A stretch of DNA of 13,422 nucleotides, from contig JACPFE010000598.1 of NCBI GenBank assembly GCA_016183145.1, forward strand, positions 1-13,422. Reading direction: 5' to 3'. The stretch comes from Deltaproteobacteria bacterium. GTDB lineage: Bacteria > Desulfobacterota > Binatia > UBA9968. A model generated the notes under the pieces. It saw only the letters and a list, made by a program, of their open reading frames with translations, was not told where the DNA came from and searched no databases. This document shows, piece by piece, positions 6,266 to 13,040 of the stretch (position 1 is its first letter; the number at the start of each line of letters is the position of its first letter). Position numbers and translations under genes: made by a program.

Positions 6266-7630
6266 ATGACTACGGCGGGACGAGCGAAGAAACGGTCGAT
6301 TCAGCAGATTAAGGATAAGGTCCTTGACCGGGTGTGGGACGCCGAGGCTTCAGATCTCACCCGCTTCACACGATTCTTCCATTCGCTGATCAAAATCGTG
6401 CTCATGGTCGCCCGCGACTTCATCGAGAAATTGGTGAATCTCGAGGCCATGGCGTTGGCTTTTAAGACGCTGCTTTCCCTGGCGCCGCTGCTGGCGGTGG
6501 TTTTCGCCATCCTCAAAGGCTTCGGCGTGCACAATCGCATGGAACCGGCGCTCGCCGAAGCGCTGGCTCCGCTCGGAGAAAAGGGCCAGGAGATTACCGC
6601 GCATCTGATCGGCTTCGTCGATCGGATGCGGGTCGGCGCGCTGGGGAGCGTCGGCCTGGTGACCCTTTTCATCACGGTGCTCTCGCTGATGGGAACCATC
6701 GAAGAGTCGTTCAATCATATTTGGCGCGTCAAGTCTCCGCGCAAGCTGACGCGCAAGTTCAGCGACTATTTAAGCGTCATTCTCGTCGGTCCAGTGCTGG
6801 TCTTTGCCGCGGTGACGATCACGGCGACGCTGCAGAGCAACGCCTTCGTGCAGAGGCTGATGTCCCTGGAGCCGTTCGGAACCGTGATTCTCACGCTGCT
6901 CAAGCTCGTGCCCTACGTCACGCTGTGGGGTGCGTTTACCTTCGTTTACGTCTTCGTGCCGAACACCCGGGTAAAGCTCAAGGCTGCGCTCGTCGGCGGT
7001 CTGGTGGCGGCCATTCTGTGGCAAACGGTCGGCTGGGGATTCGCGGCCTTCGTCGCGTCCTCGACGCGCTATTACGCCATCTACTCGAGCTTCGCCATCC
7101 TCCTGCTCTTTTTGCTCTGGCTGCACATCGGCTGGGTCATCGTGCTGTTGGGAGCGCAAGTAGCCTATGCTTACCAACATCTCCATTTGTACCAGGAGGA
7201 TCGAGAAGAGCTGGCCCGCAGTCCCGCGGGCCGCGAGCAACTGGCGCTTCATATGATGTTTCTGGTTGGCCGCAACTTTTATCACGGCCTTGACCCCATG
7301 AGCGTTTCGGAGTTGGCCAATGAACTTAGCCTCCCCGCCGGTCTGGTCAACGATTTTATGGAGTTGTTTCAGCGCGCCCGGCTGGTGTTGCCGTTGGCGG
7401 ATGAGGAAACGTTTGTTCTAGGGCGCGATCCCGAAACCATCGGCATCAAAGAGATCCTCGATTGCGTGAGGAATGCCGGGAAAATTCAAAAGAGCCCGGG
7501 GAAACGAACCAAGGAAGAACAGAGCATCGACGAGATACTAACGGAAGCTGACCAATCGGTGACGGAAGTTCTGGAGGGTAAAAATCTCCAGAGCTTGATT
7601 CTCAGCCAGAGCCCGCCGCCGCGGCGCTAG
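6266..7630 (+). CDS. YihY/BrkB family membrane protein with C-terminal Rrf2-like winged helix
   Basis: A 454-residue inner-membrane protein of the YihY/BrkB (UPF0761) family, long mislabelled ribonuclease BN. The core (about 48-308) has six hydrophobic segments with family stretches: EAMALAFKTLLSLAPLLAVV, GTIEESFNHIWRV and, near its end, STRYYAIYSSFAILLLFLLW then GAQVAYAY. A cytoplasmic tail follows. Residues about 325-403 read as a winged helix of Rrf2 type: HMMFLVGRNFY, SVSELANELSLPAGLVNDFM, RARLVLPLADEETFVLGRDP, IKEILDCVR. No cysteine triad for an iron-sulphur cluster is visible there. The last 50 residues are charged and probably disordered. The function of the family is unsettled. A GTG at 6155 would add 37 residues, but the ATG at 6266 has GGTGA 8 bases upstream and lies after a promoter, so it is preferred. 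Confidence 0.85.
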   Translation: MTTAGRAKKRSIQQIKDKVLDRVWDAEASDLTRFTRFFHSLIKIVLMVARDFIEKLVNLEAMALAFKTLLSLAPLLAVVFAILKGFGVHNRMEPALAEALAPLGEKGQEITAHLIGFVDRMRVGALGSVGLVTLFITVLSLMGTIEESFNHIWRVKSPRKLTRKFSDYLSVILVGPVLVFAAVTITATLQSNAFVQRLMSLEPFGTVILTLLKLVPYVTLWGAFTFVYVFVPNTRVKLKAALVGGLVAAILWQTVGWGFAAFVASSTRYYAIYSSFAILLLFLLWLHIGWVIVLLGAQVAYAYQHLHLYQEDREELARSPAGREQLALHMMFLVGRNFYHGLDPMSVSELANELSLPAGLVNDFMELFQRARLVLPLADEETFVLGRDPETIGIKEILDCVRNAGKIQKSPGKRTKEEQSIDEILTEADQSVTEVLEGKNLQSLILSQSPPPRR

Positions 7631-7646
7631 TGTGGCGAAATTACAC

Positions 7647-7679
7647 AAACCTCACTTCGAAGGCGAGAGGTTTTAATTT
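7647..7679 (+). terminator. Intrinsic terminator after the YihY/BrkB gene
   Basis: AAACCTC (7647-7653) pairs with GAGGTTT (7667-7673); the loop contains a further CTTCGAAG palindrome. The stem runs into TTTTAATTT. It begins 16 bases after the stop codon. Confidence 0.5.
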
Positions 7680-7708
7680 CCGCCGGCTCGAAGCCGACAA
7701 GAAACATT

Positions 7709-7820
7709 CCCTCTCCACCACGTTTTCGTGGGGGAGAGGGTCAGGGTGAGGGGGGTCTGATGGGCGAGAGGGCGTCTCAGTTCGGACCCTCACCCCTCCC
7801 TCTCCCATCGGAATGGGCGA
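7709..7820. repeat. CCCTCTCC / GGGTGAGGGG palindromic repeat
   Basis: A hairpin with 14-base arms (7709-7722 and 7727-7740, 13 of 14 paired) and a TTTT loop is followed by GGTGAGGG (7745-7752), which is complementary to CCCTCACC (7788-7795). A further CCCTCTCCC-rich segment runs to about 7820. It resembles the CCCTCACCC...CCCTCTCCC intergenic repeat common in environmental proteobacterial and related genomes. It lies between convergent genes and codes for nothing credible. Confidence 0.7.
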
Positions 7821-7822
7821 GG

Positions 7823-7882
7823 GCCTGTCCTGGAACAAGGGGACAGGCAACTTTTTCGAAGACGAAAAAGTAGCCAGTCCCC
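7823..7882. repeat. Two overlapping, mutually exclusive hairpins
   Basis: GCCTGTCC (7823-7830) can pair with GGACAGGC (7841-7848), followed by AACTTTTT, a terminator-like arrangement on the plus strand. The same GGACAGGC is also part of a longer arm (7839-7858) that pairs with 7863-7882 at 18 of 20 positions around an AAGA loop. The two structures cannot form together. Confidence 0.6.
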
Positions 7883-7904
7883 AGGTGGCTTCCACTTTCG
7901 CGAG

Positions 7905-7941
7905 GGGGTCGGGAGTCTTGACTTCAAAGACTCCCGACCCC
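7905..7941 (-). terminator. Stem-loop at the 3' end of the AsmA-like gene
   Basis: GGGGTCGGGAGTCTT (7905-7919) and AAGACTCCCGACCCC (7927-7941) form a perfect 15-bp stem with a 7-base loop, 8 bases beyond the stop codon of the minus-strand gene. No T run follows on that strand, so it may act as an mRNA-stabilising hairpin or a Rho-assisted terminator. Confidence 0.5.
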
Positions 7942-7949
7942 TTTCCGCG

Positions 7950-9467
7950 CTAGCGCCGAAACTTCTGCTTGAGTAGGGAGTCTAAATTTTTTTCCAAAAA
8001 GCGGCCCATCCCTTTCTGGGCGAGCTTCTCGGTGTCGAGATTCACGGTCGGATTGGCGACGGGACCGGTGATCTTCAATGGGACAACCACTCGGTTTCGG
8101 CTGTCTTTGAAAAAAGCCGCAACCTTCGCCCCGCGCGACCGGGCCGAGGCCTGGGCCGAAAGAACGGTTTCAACCGCCAAGTTCAGCGCCTGCTCGTCCA
8201 GCGTCATGGTGCCGGCTCCGTCGGCCTCCATCTGCGGGTTAACCATATGTATTCGCTTAAATTTAGCTAACCCGTCGGCAACGGTGAAATCCGTTTCCAG
8301 AGTTTTAAACGTCGTGGCTTCGCGGCCTTGTTCTTTCGACAGGCCGATCATGCCGGTCACCTGCTGGGCTTTTTTGATTAGGTCGGCGTTGGTCAGCGCG
8401 CCGTCGCTGACGGCTACTTTCCCGTTGCCTTGCAAGCGCCGGGTCATCGAACCGCCGCCCATGGGTAGCTGAATGAAAACCTCGCCCTTTAGCTTGCCTT
8501 TGAGCGCGCGTTTGCCTGCCACTTTTACGTCCTTGAACAGCCCCCGCACCTCGGCGACCGGGCTGCTGGAAGGGCCGGCGAGTTTGATGCGCAGTCCCAT
8601 CATCCCGGCAACTTCCATGTCGCGCGGCGTTAAGTCGAAGGCCGAAAGTACTTGCCACACCGACTTGGCGTCGACGGCATCGCTGGCGACGCTTAAATCG
8701 AGCCGCGGCGCCGTCGAGACATGAGTCACGCTTCCTGCCACAGGAAGATTGAGATCCTGGATCTTCAGATGATTCTCCTTGAGCTTGAGAGTCGCCTGCT
8801 CTTCCTGATAACTCAGCAGCCCCTCGAGGGATACCGTTTTCAGGCCCGGGTAGCGAAACGATGCCCGATACGGAAAAGGCTGGCCGCCCGCGAAGTTTTC
8901 CAAGGAGAGATCGATGCCGTTGATGCTCACCGGTCTTTGTCCCTTGGTCCCGAGGTTCAACTGACCTTCTTTTATGCTCATGCGGTTCGGCAGCACGAGT
9001 GGAAGCGCGGCGGGATCTTGGGACTTGGCGGTCGAGGTTTTATGCTCGCGCTCCGGTTTCTTCGCCAATGGGAATTTCTTGTCCGCCAGGTCGGCGTAGT
9101 TGAAAGCGCCGTCCGGTTGCCTGAGCAGATTGATGACCGGCTTTTCGAGGACGAACTGGGTGACTTCAAATCGGCCGAGAATCAACGGCCAAAATTTAAG
9201 CCGCAACTGGACTCGTTCCGCGGCGAAAAAGGTATTGTCCGGGGATGCCGGGCCGTCCGAAACTCTCAAATTGGAGAGTCGAATCGATGGAGCGGGAACG
9301 AGCGCGAGCCGCACTTCGGCCACGTCCACGCGCCGATGCAGCGTTTCTTCGATGAACGGGAGGTAAGTGCTTTTGAAAATTCCGAGGTCGACGAAGGCCG
9401 GGACGATGAGGATGATTGCAGCTAAGAGACCGATGACGCTGACACCGATCCATGCGGCTTTCTTCAT
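7950..9467 (-). CDS. AsmA family protein
   Basis: A 505-residue protein of the AsmA family, anchored in the inner membrane by a single N-terminal segment (KKAAWIGVSVIGLLAAIILI) with the rest in the periplasm. AsmA-like proteins are elongated lipid-channel-like proteins linked to outer-membrane homeostasis. The N-terminal AsmA signature is clear: a segment ending FVDLG, then YLPFIEETLHRRVDVAEVRL, APSIRLSNLRVSD and FGAFNYADL-like text (DGAFNYADLADK). The C-terminal AsmA repeat ends VPLKITGPVANPTVNLDTEK, typical of the family. Between them the sequence is beta-rich, with residues SIKEGQLNLGT and DGALTNADLI. A GTG at 9539 gives 24 more residues, but the ATG at 9467 has GGAG 7 bases upstream and places the membrane anchor at the true N-terminus, so it is chosen. 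The gene stands alone. Confidence 0.88.
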   Translation of the reverse strand: MKKAAWIGVSVIGLLAAIILIVPAFVDLGIFKSTYLPFIEETLHRRVDVAEVRLALVPAPSIRLSNLRVSDGPASPDNTFFAAERVQLRLKFWPLILGRFEVTQFVLEKPVINLLRQPDGAFNYADLADKKFPLAKKPEREHKTSTAKSQDPAALPLVLPNRMSIKEGQLNLGTKGQRPVSINGIDLSLENFAGGQPFPYRASFRYPGLKTVSLEGLLSYQEEQATLKLKENHLKIQDLNLPVAGSVTHVSTAPRLDLSVASDAVDAKSVWQVLSAFDLTPRDMEVAGMMGLRIKLAGPSSSPVAEVRGLFKDVKVAGKRALKGKLKGEVFIQLPMGGGSMTRRLQGNGKVAVSDGALTNADLIKKAQQVTGMIGLSKEQGREATTFKTLETDFTVADGLAKFKRIHMVNPQMEADGAGTMTLDEQALNLAVETVLSAQASARSRGAKVAAFFKDSRNRVVVPLKITGPVANPTVNLDTEKLAQKGMGRFLEKNLDSLLKQKFRR

Positions 9468-9524
9468 CGCCCAACTCCGAGGCGTGACCCGCGCGGCGCT
9501 GCCGGCCTTGGCGATGTCAACTTG

Positions 9525-9596
9525 CCAGTCATTTGACACTCAGAGTATACGCCAACGGTAGCGGATTCAACGACGCGCGCGCGATAAAATGACTGG
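9525..9596. repeat. 10-bp inverted repeat flanking the asmA promoter
   Basis: CCAGTCATTT (9525-9534) and AAATGACTGG (9587-9596) are perfect inverted copies, 52 bases apart. The predicted minus-strand promoter lies between them, as does a run of alternating CG (9574-9583). They could be two half-sites for a regulator that loops or bridges the promoter. Confidence 0.5.
9544..9570 (-). promoter_or_regulatory. Possible promoter of the AsmA-like gene
   Basis: On the minus strand TTGAAT (9570-9565) and TATACT (9549-9544, 5 of 6 to the -10 consensus) are 15 bases apart, shorter than ideal. Transcription would start near 9537 and give a leader of about 70 bases to the ATG at 9467. That start would exclude the GTG at 9539. 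Confidence 0.4.
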
Positions 9597-9620
9597 TAGT
9601 GGTTCAGTTTCGTGAAAATT

Positions 9621-9720
9621 TGTAGGGGCAACCCTATGTGGTTGCCCGTTCGGAGGGCAGGCACGTATCAGCCAAGCAATCTGGGGCTGATCCGTCCTGC
9701 GGCGGAGGCCTGCCCCTACA
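9621..9720. repeat. 100-bp element with 10-bp terminal inverted repeats
   Basis: TGTAGGGGCA (9621-9630) and TGCCCCTACA (9711-9720) are perfect inverted ends exactly 100 bases apart end to end. Inside are three further stems: GGGCAACC/GGTTGCCC (9626-9633 with 9640-9647), GGGCAGGC/GCCTGCCC (9655-9662 with 9708-9715) and ATCAGCC/GGCTGAT (9667-9673 with 9685-9691). It encodes no protein. It resembles the GTAGGGGC-type repeats of many environmental genomes and behaves like a MITE or REP element. It lies 83 bases upstream of livH. Confidence 0.75.
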
Positions 9721-9802
9721 TCGATGCTACCAAATACCCTATAGAGTGGCGACGGTAAGAAGGATTTGTTAGCATACCCACCCTTGAAGGGTTACGACCG
9801 CT

Positions 9803-10771
9803 TTGGATCTCGCACTGGAAATTCTGCCGCAGGTGCTTGTCGACGGTCTCGTCCTGGGCTTCATGTATGCGTTGATCGCCCTGGGCTACACGATGGTCTA
9901 CGGCGTCCTGGAGTTTATCAACTTCGCGCACAGCGAGATTTTCGTCCTCGGCGCTTTTGTCGGCGTGGAAATCCTGCTCATGCTCCAAAGCGCCGGGCTG
10001 CTGGCCGCGGTTCACCCGGCGGCGGTGCTATTACTCATAATCCTTGCGGCCATGGTCATCAGCGGGCTCGCCGCCATGGCGCTGGAACGGGTCGCCTACC
10101 GGCCGCTCCATGGCAGCCCCAGGCTCGTCGCGTTGATCTCGGCCATCGGCGCGTCGTTCCTCCTCCAAGACGGGCTGCGGCTGTTTGAAAGCCTCTGGCG
10201 TAACACTTTCTATCTGAACTATCCGACGCTGGAGCTTCTCGACCGGACCATGCCCCTGGCGGCGAACGTCGTCGTGCCGGTGAAGTCGATCCTGGTCGTG
10301 GTGACCGCGCTCGTCATGCTCTGGGGTCTCAACCTGTTCGTCAACCACACCCGCATCGGCGCTGCGATCCGCGCCGTGGCCCAGGACCCCGACACCGCCT
10401 CGCTGATGGGTGTGCCGGTGAACCGGGTGATCGCGACGACCTTTTTCGTCGGCGGCGCGATGGGAGGCTTGGCCGGCGTTCTGTTCGGTCTTCATTACAG
10501 CCTGGTCAATCCTTACAGCGGGTTTTTCCCCGGTCTCAAAGCTTTTACGGCGGCGGTGCTCGGCGGCATTGGCAACATCCCGGGCGCGATGCTCGGCGGC
10601 ATGGTGCTCGGCATGTTGGAAGCGCTGGCCGCGTCGTACCTGTCGCTCGCCACCGATGGCGCCTTCGGCGCCGAGTACAAGGATGTTTTCGCCTTCGCCG
10701 TGTTGATCCTCATTCTGATTTTTCGCCCCAAAGGGTTGCTCGGCGAAAAGGTCCGGGAGGACCGCGCGTGA
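9803..10771 (+). CDS. livH: Branched-chain amino acid ABC transporter permease LivH
   Basis: A 322-residue inner-membrane permease, one half of the channel of a LIV-type (Leu/Ile/Val) importer; E. coli LivH is about the same size. Family stretches are plain: GFMYALIALGYTMVYGVLEF, INFAHSEIFVLGAF, ERVAYRPLHGSPRLVALIS, RIGAAIRAVAQDPDTASLMG and, near the end, GLKAFTAAVLGGIGNIPGAM then LGGMVLGMLEAL. About eight hydrophobic segments are visible. INFAHSE replaces the commoner INFAHGE. The start is TTG at 9803, chosen because the family begins only a few residues before the first membrane segment; GAAGGG lies 12 bases upstream, a long spacing. The stop overlaps the livM start by 4 bases. LIV-type systems also carry urea, amides or aromatic compounds, so the substrate is inferred. 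Confidence 0.9.
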   Translation: MDLALEILPQVLVDGLVLGFMYALIALGYTMVYGVLEFINFAHSEIFVLGAFVGVEILLMLQSAGLLAAVHPAAVLLLIILAAMVISGLAAMALERVAYRPLHGSPRLVALISAIGASFLLQDGLRLFESLWRNTFYLNYPTLELLDRTMPLAANVVVPVKSILVVVTALVMLWGLNLFVNHTRIGAAIRAVAQDPDTASLMGVPVNRVIATTFFVGGAMGGLAGVLFGLHYSLVNPYSGFFPGLKAFTAAVLGGIGNIPGAMLGGMVLGMLEALAASYLSLATDGAFGAEYKDVFAFAVLILILIFRPKGLLGEKVREDRA

Positions 10772-12015
10772 CTCGTTCCTTGGCTCCCATCGGGTTGCTC
10801 GGATATATTTTTGGCAGCTTCCTGCTGGCGATTCTTTACCCTCAATCGGTGTTGGCGTTTTTGCTCTTTGAAGCATCGTTGCTGTTGCTCTACTACATAC
10901 CGGCCCACGCCAAGGTAAAGTCTACTTTGGCAGCCCTGGTGCTGATCGTGTTGATGCCGTTGTTGGGCACTATCAACGGCTACTATCTGGAAGTGGCGAT
11001 TCAAATCGGCATTTACGCCGCGCTGGCGCTGGGCTTGAATATAGTCGTCGGCTTCGTCGGCCTGCTCAATTTGGGATTCGTCGCCTTCTACGCCATCGGC
11101 GCCTACCTCTGGGCGATCTTCGGATCGCCCCAGGCCAACGAGTTTATCGCCGGCGGCGTATTTCCGCTTGCGCCTTACTGGTTTTTTATTTTCCTCTTGT
11201 TGAGCATCGGCGTCGGCGCGCTCACGGGGCTCGTGCTCGGACTGCCGGTGCTGCGACTGCGCGGGGATTATCTCGCGGTTGTTACCTTGGGTTTTGCCGA
11301 GGTGGTGCGCGCCCTGGTCAATAATCTCGACAAGCCCGTCAATCTCACCAACGGTCCGAGAGGCATCAGTCCCATCGTCAAGCCGCCGCTGTTTTTTCGC
11401 CCGGTGCTGGAATTCTTCGGCCTTGAGATCACCGACGCCAAGCTTTATCCGCTCTATTTTTACTTCCTCGTGCTCCTCGTGGTCTGCGTCATTATTTTGG
11501 TGACGCGCCGGCTGGAAAGCTCGCGCATCGGCCGGGCCTGGAAAGCGATCCGGGAGGATGAGATCGCCGCGGCGGCAATGGGAGTCCCGGTGGTGCGCAT
11601 GAAGCTCTTGGGCTTCGCCGTCGGCGCCTCCTTTGCTTCCGCCGTGGGCGTGCTGTTCGCCGCCAAGCAGGTGTTCATCAATCCCGAGAGCTTCACCTTC
11701 ATGGAATCCATCGGCGTGCTCGCCATGGTGATTCTGGGCGGCATGGGGTCGATCCCCGGCGCGATTCTCGGCGCTACCGGCGTGACGATCCTCAATTTGC
11801 AATTGCTCAAGGGGCTCTCGCTCTGGCTCAACGGGCTGCGCCAGTCGGGAGCAGTGCTTACGCTTCCTCTGCTCGGCAGCTATTCCTTGAGCCAAATACC
11901 GGTGCAGTTCGAGCCGGCGAAGTACGAGCGCATGGTGTTCGGTTTGATTTTGATTCTCATGATGATCTTCCGCCCCCAGGGAATTTTGCCGCCGAAGCAG
12001 GAGCGAAAGCGATAG
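10768..12015 (+). CDS. livM: Branched-chain amino acid ABC transporter permease LivM
   Basis: A 415-residue inner-membrane permease that pairs with LivH; length is close to E. coli LivM. After an N-terminal extension with extra hydrophobic segments (about 1-65) comes the family core: ALGLNIVVGFVGLLNLGFVA, FYAIGAYLWAIF, VLRLRGDYLAVVTLGFAEVV, RALVNNLDKPVNLTNGPRGI, then RIGRAWKAIREDEIAAAAMG, and a C-terminal VLAMVILGGMGSIPGAILGA. The GTG start sits in a GTGA overlap with the livH stop, with GGGAGG 7 bases upstream, so the two genes are translationally coupled. A 184-base gap with a palindromic repeat separates it from livG, which is unusual inside a liv operon. A long open frame antisense to this gene is a coding shadow rich in His, Glu, Asp and Arg. 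Confidence 0.92.
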   Translation: MTRSLAPIGLLGYIFGSFLLAILYPQSVLAFLLFEASLLLLYYIPAHAKVKSTLAALVLIVLMPLLGTINGYYLEVAIQIGIYAALALGLNIVVGFVGLLNLGFVAFYAIGAYLWAIFGSPQANEFIAGGVFPLAPYWFFIFLLLSIGVGALTGLVLGLPVLRLRGDYLAVVTLGFAEVVRALVNNLDKPVNLTNGPRGISPIVKPPLFFRPVLEFFGLEITDAKLYPLYFYFLVLLVVCVIILVTRRLESSRIGRAWKAIREDEIAAAAMGVPVVRMKLLGFAVGASFASAVGVLFAAKQVFINPESFTFMESIGVLAMVILGGMGSIPGAILGATGVTILNLQLLKGLSLWLNGLRQSGAVLTLPLLGSYSLSQIPVQFEPAKYERMVFGLILILMMIFRPQGILPPKQERKR

Positions 12016-12027
12016 TTTAGCAGGGAA

Positions 12028-12130
12028 GAAAATTCGAAGCCCGAAATTCGAAGCAAATTCAAATGATCAAAAAGCGGAAAGTTCTAAACTGGCCCGTTTC
12101 GGATTTCGATATTCGGATTTCGAAATTTTT
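12028..12130. repeat. Inverted repeat with 14-bp-periodic arms between livM and livG
   Basis: The left arm contains AAATTCGAAGC twice (12030-12040 and 12044-12054). The right arm contains TTCGGATTTCG twice (12098-12108 and 12112-12122). Both have a 14-bp period, and the arms are imperfectly complementary through their CGAA/TTCG cores. It resembles the CGAAATCCGAA repeats found between genes of uncultured bacteria. A transcript through the operon would carry this potential hairpin. Confidence 0.65.
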
Positions 12131-12199
12131 TGGCGGTATCGCAGCGCGAGAAATTTTCTCCAGGTAGCTCGCGTAAGAATTGGCGCGTAGGAGCTAAAG

Positions 12200-12982
12200 A
12201 TGGCTTTGCTCGAATTGCGGGGTGTCTCCAAACGGTTCGGCGGTCTGCAAGCGTTGGCGCGGGTGGACATCGAACTGGAGGATGGGGTCATTGCCTCGCT
12301 CATCGGCCCTAACGGCGCGGGGAAGACCACGCTGTTCAATACGCTTACGGGTCTCTACCAACCCGACGAAGGGGAGATCCGCTTTCAGAACCGTTCGCTC
12401 ATTGGCTTGAAACCGGAGCAGATCACCGGCGCCGGCATCAGCCGGACCTTTCAGAACATCCGCCTTTTTTCCCACATGACCGTGCTCGACAATGTGCTCG
12501 TCGGCATGCATTCGCGGTTGGACACCAAGCTCTGGCAGATTTTTCTATCCACCCAGAAGTATCAGGCGCGTGAAAAAGCCGCGCAGCGTCGAGCGATCGA
12601 ATTGATCGAGCTCGCCGGTCTTTCCGGGCGGGAAAACGAATGGGCGCATCAGCTCTCCTACGGCGAACAACGCCGGCTGGAAATCGCCCGGGCTCTGGCG
12701 GCGGCGCCGAAACTGTTGCTGCTCGATGAGCCGAGCGCGGGGATGAATACCAGCGAGGCGCAGTCGTTGATGGCGCTCTTTAAAGAACTCATCGGACGGT
12801 ATGTCCAAGCGATCCTGCTGATTGAGCACAACATGCGAGTCGTCATGGGCATTTCCGACCGGGTGCATGTCTTGGATTACGGCGAGAAGATCGCCGAAGG
12901 GCATCCCGACGAGGTGCGTCAAGATCCGCGAGTCATCGAAGCCTATCTGGGTCAGGGAGTATGGACGGCCCGTCGCCCGTAG
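12200..12982 (+). CDS. livG: Branched-chain amino acid ABC transporter ATPase LivG
   Basis: A 260-residue cytoplasmic ATPase of the LIV importer. Visible motifs are Walker A GPNGAGKTT (36-44), the Q-loop in ISRTFQNIRLF (Q85), the signature LSYGEQRRLEIARAL (152-166), Walker B LLLLDEP (172-178), the D-loop SAGMN and the H-loop histidine in LLIEHNM (H210). The stretch GAGISRTFQNIRLF and the C-terminal YGEKIAEGHPDEVRQDPRVI then EAYLG are typical of LivG rather than LivF. The ATG at 12200 has GGAG 8 bases upstream. It pairs with LivF (58 bases downstream) to drive LivH/LivM. The 3' end of the gene runs into a series of GCCCGTAGG-like repeats that continue in the gap. Confidence 0.93.
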   Translation: MALLELRGVSKRFGGLQALARVDIELEDGVIASLIGPNGAGKTTLFNTLTGLYQPDEGEIRFQNRSLIGLKPEQITGAGISRTFQNIRLFSHMTVLDNVLVGMHSRLDTKLWQIFLSTQKYQAREKAAQRRAIELIELAGLSGRENEWAHQLSYGEQRRLEIARALAAAPKLLLLDEPSAGMNTSEAQSLMALFKELIGRYVQAILLIEHNMRVVMGISDRVHVLDYGEKIAEGHPDEVRQDPRVIEAYLGQGVWTARRP

Positions 12983-13040
12983 GCCACGGCGCCCGAAGGG
13001 CTCTGAGGCCCGAAGGGGGCTTTGGGCCGTAGGACGGAAC
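12975..13040. repeat. Four imperfect 16-17 bp tandem repeats at the livG-livF junction
   Basis: Units begin at 12975 (GCCCGTAGG), 12991 (GCCCGAAGGG), 13008 (GCCCGAAGGG) and 13025 (GGCCGTAGG), with spacings of 16, 17 and 17 bases. The first unit overlaps the last codons and stop of livG, and the last contains the livF ribosome binding site (AGGA at 13031). GGCCC at 13007-13011 and GGGCC at 13024-13028 can also pair. Confidence 0.55.

Noticed and set aside
7631..7949. A possible CRISPR array suggested by repeated CCCTC/GAGGG blocks.
   Set aside because: The blocks are inverted rather than direct, vary in spacing and lack spacers of uniform length; no cas gene is near.
8721..9425. A 234-codon plus-strand open frame opposite the AsmA-like gene.
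   Set aside because: It lies wholly within a convincing AsmA coding sequence and has no recognisable domain.
10513..11895. A 460-codon open frame on the minus strand, opposite livH and livM.
   Set aside because: Its translation is a low-complexity run of His, Glu, Asp, Gln and Arg with no domain, and it mirrors two unmistakable permease genes. It is a typical antisense shadow of GC-rich coding DNA.
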